64,000 bases of DNA, taken from the NCBI GenBank assembly GCA_963741985.1, contig CAVUKD010000002.1, positions 124,001 to 188,000 on the forward strand. The letters run 5' to 3'. This document shows positions 35,448 to 44,395 of this stretch, piece by piece (the stretch's first letter is position 1; each line of letters starts with the position of its first letter). The translations under genes and the position numbers were made by a program. The notes below the pieces were generated by a model. That model ran no database searches. It saw only the letters and a program-made list of their open reading frames with translations, and was not told where the DNA came from. Source of the stretch: Cryomorpha sp963741985 (GTDB lineage Bacteria > Bacteroidota > Bacteroidia > Flavobacteriales_D > Cryomorphaceae).

Positions 35448-36584
35448 CTACGAGCCAGACGACGACTCAATCTTCTTCTTGATCTTCCGATAAAGGTGTG
35501 TAACAAAATTGGATCTTTGTGGACCTTCATCGGGATTTCCAAGAAGGTAAGCGTATGGCTCAAGCCCATCGATTGCCTGAAATATTTCACGTAAAATAGC
35601 GACCAATGGGATAAAAAGAATCATACCGATTAGTCCCCAAATGCTGGCGCCTACGATCAATGTTATGAGTGTAACCAGCGGATTCAAGCTCACATTGTTC
35701 CCCACAATTTTTGGGGTGAGAAAATTTCCTTCTACGGCTTGAATCAGAACAAAACTACCAAGCACTGCTACCGGATAAAAAAGGGAATCCATGGTTAGGA
35801 ATGCAAATAATATCGGCAGTGAAGAACCAATAAAAGGCCCGATGAAAGGAATAATATTGAGCGATGCTGCAATGGCCGCAAAAAGAAAAGCGTGCTCAAT
35901 TCCCAATGAAAATAGCGCGATGCTATACAGAACGAAAAGAATACACATGACATAAAAAACCCCCGTAAGATATTTCTGAATCACCTTCCGAATTTTTGGT
36001 ACCAGCTGCTTAATTCCCTGCTGCTTAACCAAATTTTCATCCGATTCAGATTTCTCTCTTTGCCTGAAAAGGCGGAATAAAAATTCTTTAAGATGATCGC
36101 GGTAAATGAGAATTAACGCAATATAAATCGGGATGATAATAATGAAGGTGAAACTTCCAAAAAAGGCTGTAACACTGCTGAATATAGTACCCATATGCGA
36201 TTGAGCCATACCAATTATTTCCTCGAAAGAGTAGCCTTGCACATACTGAAGAATAGCGTCCGGAAGTTTCGACTTTAAATGACCGACCTTTTGCGAAATA
36301 TGATCCATATCATCCGTAAATCGCTTGACCTGAGAGCCCAATAGCGTCAATGCACCTGACAATGCAATGATAAAAACCAGAATACTCGTTATGGCCGCCA
36401 ACGGTCGTGCGAAGTGAATCCGTTCGAAAAAATTGGTTAGAGGAATGAGCAGAAACGAAATAAAAAATGCAATGGTCAACGGCACCAACACACTCTTGCC
36501 CATAATAAGGATGAATACCAATAAAGTAGCGAATATCAACCCTACGGTTATCTTGTATAAGGAATGAAAACTTAGATCTTTCAT
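35448..36584 (-). CDS. AI-2E family (PerM/TqsA) membrane protein
   Basis: 378 residues with about eight hydrophobic helices in the PerM arrangement: a paired N-terminal helix set, a soluble helical segment (about 75-150), and the conserved C-terminal stretch IPFIGPFIGSSLPILFAFLT, NNVSLNPLVTLITLIVG and GASIWGLIGMILFIPLVAIL. These proteins are trimeric or pentameric exporters proposed for autoinducer-2 or ions; the substrate here is unknown. An acidic, Lys-rich tail (RKIKKKIESSSGS) ends the protein. A second family member lies at 52462. Confidence 0.88.
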   Translation of the reverse strand: MKDLSFHSLYKITVGLIFATLLVFILIMGKSVLVPLTIAFFISFLLIPLTNFFERIHFARPLAAITSILVFIIALSGALTLLGSQVKRFTDDMDHISQKVGHLKSKLPDAILQYVQGYSFEEIIGMAQSHMGTIFSSVTAFFGSFTFIIIIPIYIALILIYRDHLKEFLFRLFRQREKSESDENLVKQQGIKQLVPKIRKVIQKYLTGVFYVMCILFVLYSIALFSLGIEHAFLFAAIAASLNIIPFIGPFIGSSLPILFAFLTMDSLFYPVAVLGSFVLIQAVEGNFLTPKIVGNNVSLNPLVTLITLIVGASIWGLIGMILFIPLVAILREIFQAIDGLEPYAYLLGNPDEGPQRSNFVTHLYRKIKKKIESSSGS

Positions 36585-36692
36585 TAAAAAAATTGTGGAT
36601 TAAGGTATCTTCAGGTAAAGAAAATCATTCTATTTGGTTTGACACTTCTAACATTCATTTTTCGCTTTGGTTCGAGGCCGGTTCATTAATGT

Positions 36693-36700
36693 TATATTTG
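36693..36700 (+). promoter_or_regulatory. Promoter for dapD: TTTG (36666) and TATATTTG
   Basis: TATATTTG fits TAnnTTTG; TTTG at 36666-36669 is 23 bp upstream. It lies inside the open frame that starts at 36667, so dapD must start at 36718, 18 bp downstream. Confidence 0.6.
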
Positions 36701-36717
36701 CGGGAGAAACTGCAAGA

Positions 36718-37530
36718 ATGACTGAGAAAGAAGCGATCGAGGCAGCCTGGGAAAACCGGGAATTGCTAAAAGTCAATGAATATACGGACGCGATTGAATC
36801 TGTTATTGGCCAATTAGATCGTGGTGCACTGCGATGTGCCAGTCCCAAAGGAGATACTTGGGAGGTAAATGAATGGGTAAAGAAGGCAGTCGTGCTGTAT
36901 TTCCCTATTCGAAAAATGGAAACAATCGAATTGCCGCCCTTCGAATTTCATGATAAGATGCAGCTCAAGACCCACTACGCTGAGAAAAACGTACGCGTTG
37001 TACCTCATGCTATAGCTCGATATGGTGCGTATCTCGCCCCGGGAGTCGTCATGATGCCGAGCTATATAAATATTGGAGCTTATGTAGATTCGAACACGCT
37101 GGTCGATACCTGGGCTACAGTCGGCAGTTGCGCCCAGATTGGCAAGAATGTGCATCTGAGCGGAGGCGTTGGAATTGGCGGCGTATTAGAACCCCTCCAG
37201 GCCTCTCCGGTTATTATCGAAGATGGTGCGTTTATCGGTTCTCGTTGTATTGTTGTTGAAGGTGTGCGCGTATGTCGTGAAGCTGTGTTGGGAGCGAATG
37301 TAGTTTTGACAAAAAGTACTCGTATTATCGACGTTACCGGAAACAAACCCGTTACCCTGCGAGGTGAAGTTCCTGCCAGGTCTGTCGTTATACCCGGGTC
37401 GTATCCAAAAGAATTTCCGGCGGGAACGTTCAATGTTCCCTGTGCGCTGATAATAGGAACTAGAAAAGAGAGCACAAATCTCAAGACGTCGCTCAATGAT
37501 GCGCTGAGAACCCATAATGTAGCTGTTTGA
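36718..37530 (+). CDS. dapD: 2,3,4,5-tetrahydropyridine-2,6-dicarboxylate N-succinyltransferase DapD
   Basis: 270 residues from the ATG at 36718, the normal DapD length. The N-terminal helical part (EAIEAAWENRELL) precedes the left-handed beta helix with hexapeptide repeats: APGVVMMPSYINIGAYVDSN, GTLVDTWATVGSCAQIG-like (TLVDTWATVGSCAQIG), VHLSGGVGIGGVLEPLQ and GSRCIVVEGVRV. This catalyses the succinylation step of lysine and diaminopimelate synthesis in the cytoplasm. GT9 follows in 13 bp, so the two may share a transcript. Confidence 0.95.
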   Translation: MTEKEAIEAAWENRELLKVNEYTDAIESVIGQLDRGALRCASPKGDTWEVNEWVKKAVVLYFPIRKMETIELPPFEFHDKMQLKTHYAEKNVRVVPHAIARYGAYLAPGVVMMPSYINIGAYVDSNTLVDTWATVGSCAQIGKNVHLSGGVGIGGVLEPLQASPVIIEDGAFIGSRCIVVEGVRVCREAVLGANVVLTKSTRIIDVTGNKPVTLRGEVPARSVVIPGSYPKEFPAGTFNVPCALIIGTRKESTNLKTSLNDALRTHNVAV

Positions 37531-37543
37531 TGAAAAAAGTGCA

Positions 37544-38524
37544 ATGAAAAAGTTTTTAATTATTCAAACCGCTTTTATCGGAGATGTAATTTTAGCAACT
37601 CCGTTGATTGAAAAATTAAAGCGTTTTTATCCCGATAGTGAAATCGATTTTTTGCTCCGTAAAGGAAATGAAGGCCTTTTGCGCGAGCATCCTAAACTTA
37701 ATAAAGTACTGATTTGGGACAAAAAGAAATCGAAATACAATTCCTTGGCACGACTTACGAAGCAAATTCGAAAAGGTAAATATGACGTACTGATTAATCT
37801 TCAGCGATTTGCTTCTTCGGGATTGCTGTCAACCTCATCAAAGGCAAAAGAAAAAATCGGATTTACTAAAAATCCTTTTTCTTTCGCTTTCACTCACAAG
37901 TTTCCGCATGTCATAGACCAGGAAATGCACGAAGTACATCGGAATTTAAGTCTAATCACTCACCTCACTGATGATTCATTTCAGAGGCCGCGACTCTATC
38001 CCACCCCTGGAGATTATGCTAAAGTGGAAGCGTATCAATCTAGTCCTTATTTCTGTATCGCACCCGCATCTGTTTGGTATACTAAACAATACCCTGCCGA
38101 GAAATGGATCGAACTCATTGATAAACTGCACCCCGACCGTACTATTTATTTGCTTGGCTCTCCCAGCGATATTGAACTCTGTGCTTCGATCAAAAAAGAA
38201 TCTATTCATGGGAAGCTTCAAATCTTGGCCGGAGAACTTAATTTTCTCCAGTCTGCGGCTCTCATGGAAAAAGCGAAGATGAATTATGTAAACGATTCTG
38301 CACCCATGCATATCGCTTCTGCGATGAACGCTGCCGTTACGGCAATTTATTGTAGCACCATTCCGGAATTTGGTTTCGGTCCCTTAAGTGATGATGCGCG
38401 AATAATAGAAACCAAAGAAAAATTGGAATGCCGTCCGTGCGGTCTTCACGGCAAAAAGGCTTGTCCGGAGGGACATTTTAAATGTGCTTACACAATCGAT
38501 GTTAACCAAATTCTCGAACCTTGA
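37544..38524 (+). CDS. Glycosyltransferase family 9 (heptosyltransferase-like)
   Basis: 326 residues, full length for the ADP-heptose:LPS heptosyltransferase family. It opens KKFLIIQTAFIGDVILATPL (the GDVILATPxi nucleotide-sugar fold signature) and has FLLRKGNEGLLREHP, INLQRFASSG, the C-terminal donor domain with FCIAPASVWYTKQYPAEKW and NDSAPMHIASAMNAAVTAIY (GPMHLA-like loop). It would add a heptose or related sugar to the lipopolysaccharide core or another glycan. The stop codon overlaps the TTG start of the next gene (TTGA). Confidence 0.88.
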   Translation: MKKFLIIQTAFIGDVILATPLIEKLKRFYPDSEIDFLLRKGNEGLLREHPKLNKVLIWDKKKSKYNSLARLTKQIRKGKYDVLINLQRFASSGLLSTSSKAKEKIGFTKNPFSFAFTHKFPHVIDQEMHEVHRNLSLITHLTDDSFQRPRLYPTPGDYAKVEAYQSSPYFCIAPASVWYTKQYPAEKWIELIDKLHPDRTIYLLGSPSDIELCASIKKESIHGKLQILAGELNFLQSAALMEKAKMNYVNDSAPMHIASAMNAAVTAIYCSTIPEFGFGPLSDDARIIETKEKLECRPCGLHGKKACPEGHFKCAYTIDVNQILEP

Positions 38525-39090
38525 AAGAAATAACACTCCAAGAAGCACCTCGCATTATTAAATCGGGTGCTATTGTCCTATGCTTTTTACAAGACAGTAT
38601 ATCTCTCATTTGCGATGCGCGAAATGATGACGCTGTCGAAATATTGCGCGAAGCAAAGAATCGAAAAACGGACAAGGGATTTACCATACTGATTGACAGC
38701 GACGCACGTCTCAACCGATATGTAACCGACGTTCCCGCATTAGCTTGGGATATTATCGATACTTCCGATTCACCCATTATTCTGGTTCTTCCGGGTGGTA
38801 AAAATATGTCGAAGAAAGCCCTTGCATCTGACAAAAGCATAGCGGTACGAATGGTAACTCAGATCGAAGAACAAAAACTGGTGCAAGCCACCAATGGGCC
38901 CGTAGCCTCTACAGCTTTACTTCGTAGGGATGGTTCGCTGGCCCAGGGAATTGAAGAAGCCGACCCTTCACTTTTGGAGAAGGTAGATTATGTATTATCT
39001 TTGCCGACCTCAAAAAGCGCGTATTCACAAAAGAAAATTCCGATAATCTCTTTGGATGCAGAAAGCAACGTGAGGATAATCAGAGAATAA
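38521..39090 (+). CDS. Degenerate Sua5/YciO/YrdC-family protein
   Basis: 189 residues from a TTG (38521) overlapping the upstream stop. The fold is recognisable by order: AIVLCFLQDSISLICDARND (normally YPTDTVWGIGCDA), REAKNRKTDKGFTILI (normally KxR..K), a middle part LNRYVTDVPALAWDII, SPIILVLPGG and KNMSKKALASDKSIAVRM (normally IRVP). The PxSAN loop that closes over ATP and threonine is replaced by GPVASTALLRRDG. Canonical family members make threonylcarbamoyl-AMP for tRNA t6A. With PTDT and SAN lost, catalysis is unlikely in the normal way, so this may be a paralogue with another job. Confidence 0.6.
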   Translation: MKEITLQEAPRIIKSGAIVLCFLQDSISLICDARNDDAVEILREAKNRKTDKGFTILIDSDARLNRYVTDVPALAWDIIDTSDSPIILVLPGGKNMSKKALASDKSIAVRMVTQIEEQKLVQATNGPVASTALLRRDGSLAQGIEEADPSLLEKVDYVLSLPTSKSAYSQKKIPIISLDAESNVRIIRE

Positions 39091-39107
39091 CCGTATCGCA
39101 CCATAAG

Positions 39108-40529
39108 ATGTCCGTCCACGATTTTAGCCATGTGCTTGAACTTCCCGTTTTTCAAGTATTAAAAAAAGTAGTTCAAAAAGAAGGGTGCGCGGCGTACGTC
39201 GTCGGAGGATTTGTACGCGACAGTCTATTAGGAAAATCTCCCAAAGATCTGGACATTGTTACCGTAGGAGATGGTATTGCGCTTGCGAAATCTGTCGCAG
39301 AATCCATTGGGAATACCAATGTTACGATTTTCAAAACCTTTGGTACTGCAATGCTTCGGTATGAAGATTGGGAAATCGAATTCGTCGGTGCACGAAAAGA
39401 GAGCTACAGCCCTGATTCGCGAAAACCCAGCGTAGAAAAAGGAAGCCTTAGCGATGACCAGCTCCGCAGAGATTTCACCATTAATGCACTCGCGTTTTCG
39501 CTCTCTACGCACAATTTTGGAAATCTTATCGATCCTTTTGGCGGCCTTCGGGATCTTGATAATCAATTGATTCGAACACCAACCGATCCAAAAATAACCT
39601 ATAGTGACGATCCGCTTCGTATGATGCGGGCTATAAGGTTCTCTACACAACTCCAGTTTAAAATTGAAACCAAATCACTCGAAGCCATTTCTGAAATGCA
39701 CGAGCGAATATCAATTGTCAGTGCCGAAAGAATTACTACCGAATTGAACAAAATTATCGCTTCTGAAAAACCGTCTATTGGTTTCAAACTGCTCTTCGAT
39801 ACCGGCTTGCTCCGAATGTTCTTTCCTGAAATGGTTGATTTGCACGGCGTAGAAGTAGTAAATGGCCATCGCCATAAGGACAATTTTTACCATACCTTGG
39901 AAGTGCTTGACAATACAGCACGCGTATCAGACAACCTGTGGCTCAGATGGGCTGCCATATTGCACGACATCGCTAAACCGGCCACCAAGCGGCTTTCGCC
40001 TGAAGCCGGTTGGACTTTTCACGGGCATGAAGACAAAGGCGCGCGCATGGTACCCACAATTTTTAAGCGACTAAAGCTTCCGCTTGACGCTAAAATGAAA
40101 TACGTGCAGAAGCTTGTAAGCCTTCACCTCAGGCCAATTGCCCTTACCAAAGCGGAGGCAACAGATTCGGCAATCAGACGGTTGCTTTTTGATGCCGGCG
40201 ATGATATCGACGACTTGATGACCCTCTGCAAAAGCGATATTACCTCAAAAAATGAAGAGAAAGTAGCACGTTACCTGTCCAATTATGAGAAAGTAAAAAA
40301 GAAGCTGGTAAAAGTGGAGGAAAAAGATCGGGTTCGGAACTGGCAACCGCCGATAAGTGGTGAGTTTATTATGGAAACATTTGGAATTCAGCCTTCACGT
40401 GAAGTTGGAATTATCAAAAACACCATTAAGGAAGCCATCTTAGATGGGAAAATCCATAATAATTTTGCGGAAGCCAAAGAATTTATGCTCAATGAAGGTA
40501 AAAAATTGGGACTTAAACCAGTGAATTAA
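39108..40529 (+). CDS. cca: CCA-adding tRNA nucleotidyltransferase with HD domain
   Basis: 473 residues. The class II nucleotidyltransferase head has the signature GGFVRDSLLGKSPKDLDIVT (GG-RD...DxD) with catalytic Asp. The RNA-binding middle has RRDFTINALAFS and DDPLRMMRAIRF. A C-terminal HD hydrolase domain is visible (HKDNFYHTLEVLDN, then ILHDIAKP, and a third metal His in HGHEDKGA). The protein adds CCA to tRNA 3' ends and may trim cyclic or 2',3' phosphate ends. It overlaps the convergent DUF427 gene by 4 bp (40526-40529), so the terminators lie inside coding sequence. Confidence 0.95.
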   Translation: MSVHDFSHVLELPVFQVLKKVVQKEGCAAYVVGGFVRDSLLGKSPKDLDIVTVGDGIALAKSVAESIGNTNVTIFKTFGTAMLRYEDWEIEFVGARKESYSPDSRKPSVEKGSLSDDQLRRDFTINALAFSLSTHNFGNLIDPFGGLRDLDNQLIRTPTDPKITYSDDPLRMMRAIRFSTQLQFKIETKSLEAISEMHERISIVSAERITTELNKIIASEKPSIGFKLLFDTGLLRMFFPEMVDLHGVEVVNGHRHKDNFYHTLEVLDNTARVSDNLWLRWAAILHDIAKPATKRLSPEAGWTFHGHEDKGARMVPTIFKRLKLPLDAKMKYVQKLVSLHLRPIALTKAEATDSAIRRLLFDAGDDIDDLMTLCKSDITSKNEEKVARYLSNYEKVKKKLVKVEEKDRVRNWQPPISGEFIMETFGIQPSREVGIIKNTIKEAILDGKIHNNFAEAKEFMLNEGKKLGLKPVN

Positions 40530-40810
40530 CCTTCAACGACCTCTACACCCTTCCAGAAAGCGATATGATTTTTGATTTCTGCCGCAGCATCTTTGGGATT
40601 TGGATAATACCAGGCCGCATTTTCGTTCGTATCCCCATCTACCTCAAGGGTATAATAAGATGCCAATCCTTTCCACGGACATGTGGTATTCAAATCACTT
40701 TCCTTAAAATATTCGTTCTTAACGCTCTCAGGGGGAAAATAGGCATTTCCTTCCACGTTAATTGTCTTTTGGCTTTCTGCCAATACTTTACCATTCCAAA
40801 TTGCTTTCAT
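40526..40810 (-). CDS. DUF427 domain protein, in ergothioneine operon
   Basis: 94 residues, the complete single-domain form (PF04248-type): MKAIWNGKVLAESQKTINVE, NAYFPPESVKNEYF, TTCPWKGLASYYTLEVDG and AWYYPNPKDAAAEIKNHIAF. The CPWKGxAxYY motif is the family hallmark. Function is unknown; the fold binds a small ligand in some structures. The ATG overlaps the egtD stop by 4 bp (ATGA), so it is translated with egtB and egtD, and a role in ergothioneine metabolism is inferred. Confidence 0.88.
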   Translation of the reverse strand: MKAIWNGKVLAESQKTINVEGNAYFPPESVKNEYFKESDLNTTCPWKGLASYYTLEVDGDTNENAAWYYPNPKDAAAEIKNHIAFWKGVEVVEG

Positions 40811-41748
40811 AACTTTTTCGCTAAGGTATCAACATAATAATGCTTGGCATCAAGATAATGTTTGACCAATTCAAAATTAGACCCTTTAAATAAGTCCTCT
40901 ATTTGCTCCAGCGTATATTTCCGACTTATCTCGGTGTGAATACATTCCCCCTCCGAAAAGGAGAATGTCTCGCCCAAACTATCGATGCGTACTTTTTGGT
41001 TTCTTAGACTCACGAGATAGCTTTTTGCTAAACCAGATTCAGGATCGTAGTTTGGGTAATGATCGAATGCCTTTAAATCAAAATGTCCGCCCAGTTCCAT
41101 ATTAATCCGCGCCAAAACATTCAAATTAAAAGCTTTTGTAATTCCCTCAGCATCATTATAGGCCTGAAGAATCGTCTTAGGATTCTTTTGCAAATCAAAA
41201 CCAATCAAAGCTTTGTCTCCTGATTGTAATTCTGCATATAAGCCATTGAGAAAGGCTACTGTTCTATCCTGTAAGAAATTACCAATACTTGATCCGATAA
41301 ATAGAACCAGCTTCGGATTATCGGATTTCTTTCGAATGTTTTCAAGTGCCTGAAAATATTCAGCATTTTCGGACTCCACTTCTAAATCCGGAAAGCTCTT
41401 TTCAAAATCTGCTTTTAAATCCTTGAGTACATCTTTCGAAATATCGATAGGTATATACCTGAAATCGGCTTTGGTTTCTAAAAGTCTTTCAATCAATATT
41501 TTTGTTTTATAGCCGTCGCCCGCACCAAATTCAACCAAATCGAACTTTCGTCCATCTAATTGCAACGCATCGAAGATTGCCTTGGCTTGGGTGGAGAATA
41601 TTTCATATTCCGAATCGGTAAGATAATAATCAGGCATTTTCATAATATCCTGAAAAATCTTATCGCCCTTAGCGTCATAAAAATATTTGGAAGAAAGGTA
41701 TTTGGCTTTAGCCTGAAGACCAATCAGTACATCTTCTTTAAAACTCAT
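40807..41748 (-). CDS. egtD: L-histidine N-alpha-methyltransferase EgtD
   Basis: 313 residues from the ATG at 41748. The frame is open to 41946, but the extra 66 residues overlap egtB. The family pattern is complete: KYLSSKYFYDAKGDKIFQDI, MPDYYLTDSEYEIF, the SAM motif LVEFGAGDGYKTKILIERL, PIDISKDVLKDL, FIGSSIGNF and LIGFDLQKN. EgtD trimethylates histidine to hercynine. It starts 1 bp after the egtB stop and overlaps the DUF427 start. In the operon egtB is first, then egtD. Confidence 0.94.
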   Translation of the reverse strand: MSFKEDVLIGLQAKAKYLSSKYFYDAKGDKIFQDIMKMPDYYLTDSEYEIFSTQAKAIFDALQLDGRKFDLVEFGAGDGYKTKILIERLLETKADFRYIPIDISKDVLKDLKADFEKSFPDLEVESENAEYFQALENIRKKSDNPKLVLFIGSSIGNFLQDRTVAFLNGLYAELQSGDKALIGFDLQKNPKTILQAYNDAEGITKAFNLNVLARINMELGGHFDLKAFDHYPNYDPESGLAKSYLVSLRNQKVRIDSLGETFSFSEGECIHTEISRKYTLEQIEDLFKGSNFELVKHYLDAKHYYVDTLAKKL

Positions 41749-41749
41749 A

Positions 41750-42949
41750 TCACTTGGCGAGCCGTATACCCGCGTATTGCCATTGAAGATTAGGATGAAA
41801 AAAATTGCGGTAAGACGTGCGGCTATGACCAGGGGTTGTGGCCGAGGATGCTCCACGTAGCACCATTTGATTAACCATAAATTTGCCATTATACTCACCC
41901 AAAGCTCCGGGTGCAGACTCAAAACCGGGATATGGTAAATAGGCACTATTCGTCCATTCCCAAACTTTGCCCCATGAAAACTTATCAGCAGCTATTTCCC
42001 ATTCAAATTCCGTGGAGAGCCTCATTTTTTTCCAAGTAGCAAATGCTGCCGCCTCATAATAACATACATGAACCAACGTTTCTTCGGGATCAACTTCTAT
42101 ATATCCGCTTAGCGTGTAGCGCATCCATTTTCCATTGTCTTTATACATGTACATAGGAGCAGAAATTTTATTTTCCTTTAGCCAAGCCCAGGCATCACTA
42201 TGCCAAAATTCAAATCGATGGTAGCCGTCGTCCTCAATAAACGCAATAAAATCACCAAATTTTACCGGTTCGCTCGCAATCTCAAAATCATGGATATAAA
42301 CTGTGTGGCGATTTAATTCATTATCAAAAAAGAAACCGTCGCCTTGAAATCCAATTTCGTAATTTCCGGCAGGAATGTGAATGAATTCTGATGATTTGTT
42401 GCTTTTAGTTCGATCTGTCTTATTCGTAGAATCGTAAACCGGGAATGTGGGGTTATGGCCCAAAATATATTTTATATCTGAAAGAAGAAGCTCCTGATGC
42501 TGCATTTCATGTTGCAATCCCAATTCCATTATTTCAATAAGTTCAGGATGTATTGTTTGGTGTACCAAAGCTTCTTTTACTTTTGCATTTACATAACCTC
42601 GGTACTCCATAATTTGTTTAACGCCGGGACGTGTAATGTTTCCACGATTCGTGCGGAGCACCCGAGCTCCCACAGATTCGTAATAGCTATTGAAAAGAAA
42701 ATTGAAGTCGGCATGAAAAGGTTTATAATCTTTGAAAACAGCCTTTAAGAAAAAGGTTTCGAAAAACCAGCTGGTATGTGCCAAATGCCATTTAGGCGGA
42801 GACACATAATCTACCGGTTGAACCACATAATCTTCCGTTTCTAAGGGCTTGCAAATAGTTTCAGTTCTTAGTCGGACGGCCTCAAACCGATCTGATAAGT
42901 TGCCTTCCAAAATATTATTTTCTTCGCTGTGCGAAACAATTTCACGCAT
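41750..42949 (-). CDS. egtB: Ergothioneine synthesis sulfoxide synthase EgtB
   Basis: 399 residues. The N-terminal DinB-like helical domain carries the three-His iron site: WHLAHTSWFFETFF (one His) and HEMQHQELLLSDI (two His). A C-terminal FGE-sulfatase-type domain starts near 195 (FIHIPAGNYEIGFQ) and ends with WQYAGIRLA, with HVCYYEAAAFATW and STEFEWEIAA. EgtB joins hercynine to a thiol donor (gamma-glutamylcysteine or cysteine) using oxygen and iron(II). No egtA, egtC or egtE gene is seen nearby, so the donor and the lyase step cannot be assigned. The product is an antioxidant thiol. Confidence 0.93.
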   Translation of the reverse strand: MREIVSHSEENNILEGNLSDRFEAVRLRTETICKPLETEDYVVQPVDYVSPPKWHLAHTSWFFETFFLKAVFKDYKPFHADFNFLFNSYYESVGARVLRTNRGNITRPGVKQIMEYRGYVNAKVKEALVHQTIHPELIEIMELGLQHEMQHQELLLSDIKYILGHNPTFPVYDSTNKTDRTKSNKSSEFIHIPAGNYEIGFQGDGFFFDNELNRHTVYIHDFEIASEPVKFGDFIAFIEDDGYHRFEFWHSDAWAWLKENKISAPMYMYKDNGKWMRYTLSGYIEVDPEETLVHVCYYEAAAFATWKKMRLSTEFEWEIAADKFSWGKVWEWTNSAYLPYPGFESAPGALGEYNGKFMVNQMVLRGASSATTPGHSRTSYRNFFHPNLQWQYAGIRLAK

Positions 42950-43000
42950 AATAGTCTTTTAGGGAATAACGCCAAACTCTACAGAAGGTTGAGATGGGTA

Positions 43001-44272
43001 TTAATTTCGGATAAGAATTTTCTCGGAATGGTAATCCAGCCCACCCCGTATTAACACAATATAGAATCCATTCGGAATGGAACGGGTAATGCGAAAACTC
43101 GATTTATTCTTAAAAGTATCCGAATAGAACAGACGTCCATAAAGATCGAATACTTCGACTGTATAAACAACATTTGCCTTGAGCGATTCACAATACCAAG
43201 GCAAACCTATAATATAAGGATTCGCAAAAAGGCAGTCTATCTTGTCATCCCCCTGATGGAGGTTACCATTTACATATTTTGTCCAGAAGTGCACCTGTTT
43301 TTGATAGAGATCCCATGATCCGGATTCGGAATTCCATACGCTGTTAAGCACTTGGCCCACGTTTCCGTTATTATCATAATTTGATTCCTGAGATTGAATG
43401 GGCACACCATTGTTTATGTCCGCAGAAGAATGCATTTGACTGGATGACAATACCTGCCCTTTTTCATTGTATATCAAAGATATCACTGATAAGTCTACCC
43501 AACCTTTGTCATCCAGGTCCCAATTGCTCTTAGTGGTTGATATCAATTTATTGGAACTATTGTATTTATATTGCTGACTGGCTTGATTCACCCATTTATG
43601 CAGGCTGTCATTCCAGACCTGATAAATTTCTTGCTTAATACTTTCATTCTCAAAATACGTGTATAAATAGCGTGAAATTGCCTCCCAGTGTTGCCCTTCA
43701 AAATTGCGAGAATAGGCAACTTCTTCGGAAATGTCATAGGCCGAATTATAGGTGTATTCAACTTTGGAATCAAGCCGCCACGCTTGTTGAAAAAGCTTTT
43801 CAGTAATAACAAGGTCCTCGAGACCTATGACATTATAAGAATACGTACGGCGCAGTGATGCCAACCATTTTCCGGACTTCGGCTCCCATCCATCCTCCTT
43901 TTGAGAAATCAAAAACTGGTCATCGCTATAGGTATTCTGGAGCCGGCTATCATTTATCCAATCTGCTGAATCTGACAGCTTGCTGTGAACACTTTCAAGA
44001 ACCCTTCCTTGATTGTCATAAGAATAGATGAATTTGTCGCGCAGATTCCAATTAGAATCGATACCCGAATCCGAAAGGTATACATATGTTGAATCGCGTA
44101 AAAAATTGGTTTTGATAATATCATCCTCCGGGAAATAGCGTAGTCCGCTGTTTGCCCCGAAAGTAAAACCGGAAAGGTTCTTAGCATAGGCTTGTCCGTC
44201 CACAGTTTGGGGCAGAATCACACTTGCATAAAATACAAGAATGCCAAGGAGATATTTTGAAGCGATGCGCAT
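43001..44272 (-). CDS. T9SS-secreted protein with YD-like sequence repeats
   Basis: 423 residues with a signal peptide cleaved after VDGQ. Residues about 75-345 hold five to six repeats of 45-50 residues built on WxxxxxxxYxYxxxGxLxxE (FIYSYDNQGRVLES, RRTYSYNVIGLEDL, SRYLYTYFENESIK, QQYKYNSSNKLIST, SLIYNEKGQVLSSS). They resemble short RHS/YD repeats as found in DUF3836-type Bacteroidota proteins. The C-terminus (about 350-423) looks like a T9SS domain (VEVFDLYGRLFYSD, IPNGFYIVLIRGG). Function unknown; it may form a surface fibre or adhesin. Gene order is the same strand as the subtilase upstream. Confidence 0.7.
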   Translation of the reverse strand: MRIASKYLLGILVFYASVILPQTVDGQAYAKNLSGFTFGANSGLRYFPEDDIIKTNFLRDSTYVYLSDSGIDSNWNLRDKFIYSYDNQGRVLESVHSKLSDSADWINDSRLQNTYSDDQFLISQKEDGWEPKSGKWLASLRRTYSYNVIGLEDLVITEKLFQQAWRLDSKVEYTYNSAYDISEEVAYSRNFEGQHWEAISRYLYTYFENESIKQEIYQVWNDSLHKWVNQASQQYKYNSSNKLISTTKSNWDLDDKGWVDLSVISLIYNEKGQVLSSSQMHSSADINNGVPIQSQESNYDNNGNVGQVLNSVWNSESGSWDLYQKQVHFWTKYVNGNLHQGDDKIDCLFANPYIIGLPWYCESLKANVVYTVEVFDLYGRLFYSDTFKNKSSFRITRSIPNGFYIVLIRGGLDYHSEKILIRN

Positions 44273-44395
44273 CTGGTTAAATAAGGCATCAAGTTACAAA
44301 AATTATAAACACCAAACTGAAAATCTTGTCTATAAAGTATAAGCCACAATGCGCCTTAATGACGCTATCAAGCGCTAAAAGATGCTCCCAAAAAT

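Noticed and set aside
40526..40810. Thought of DUF427 as a shadow of cca
   Set aside because: Its own frame matches the complete DUF427 motif set and overlaps egtD by ATGA, so it is a real gene.
41749..41946. Longer N-terminus for EgtD
   Set aside because: The extra residues are antisense-free overlap with egtB and lack family similarity.
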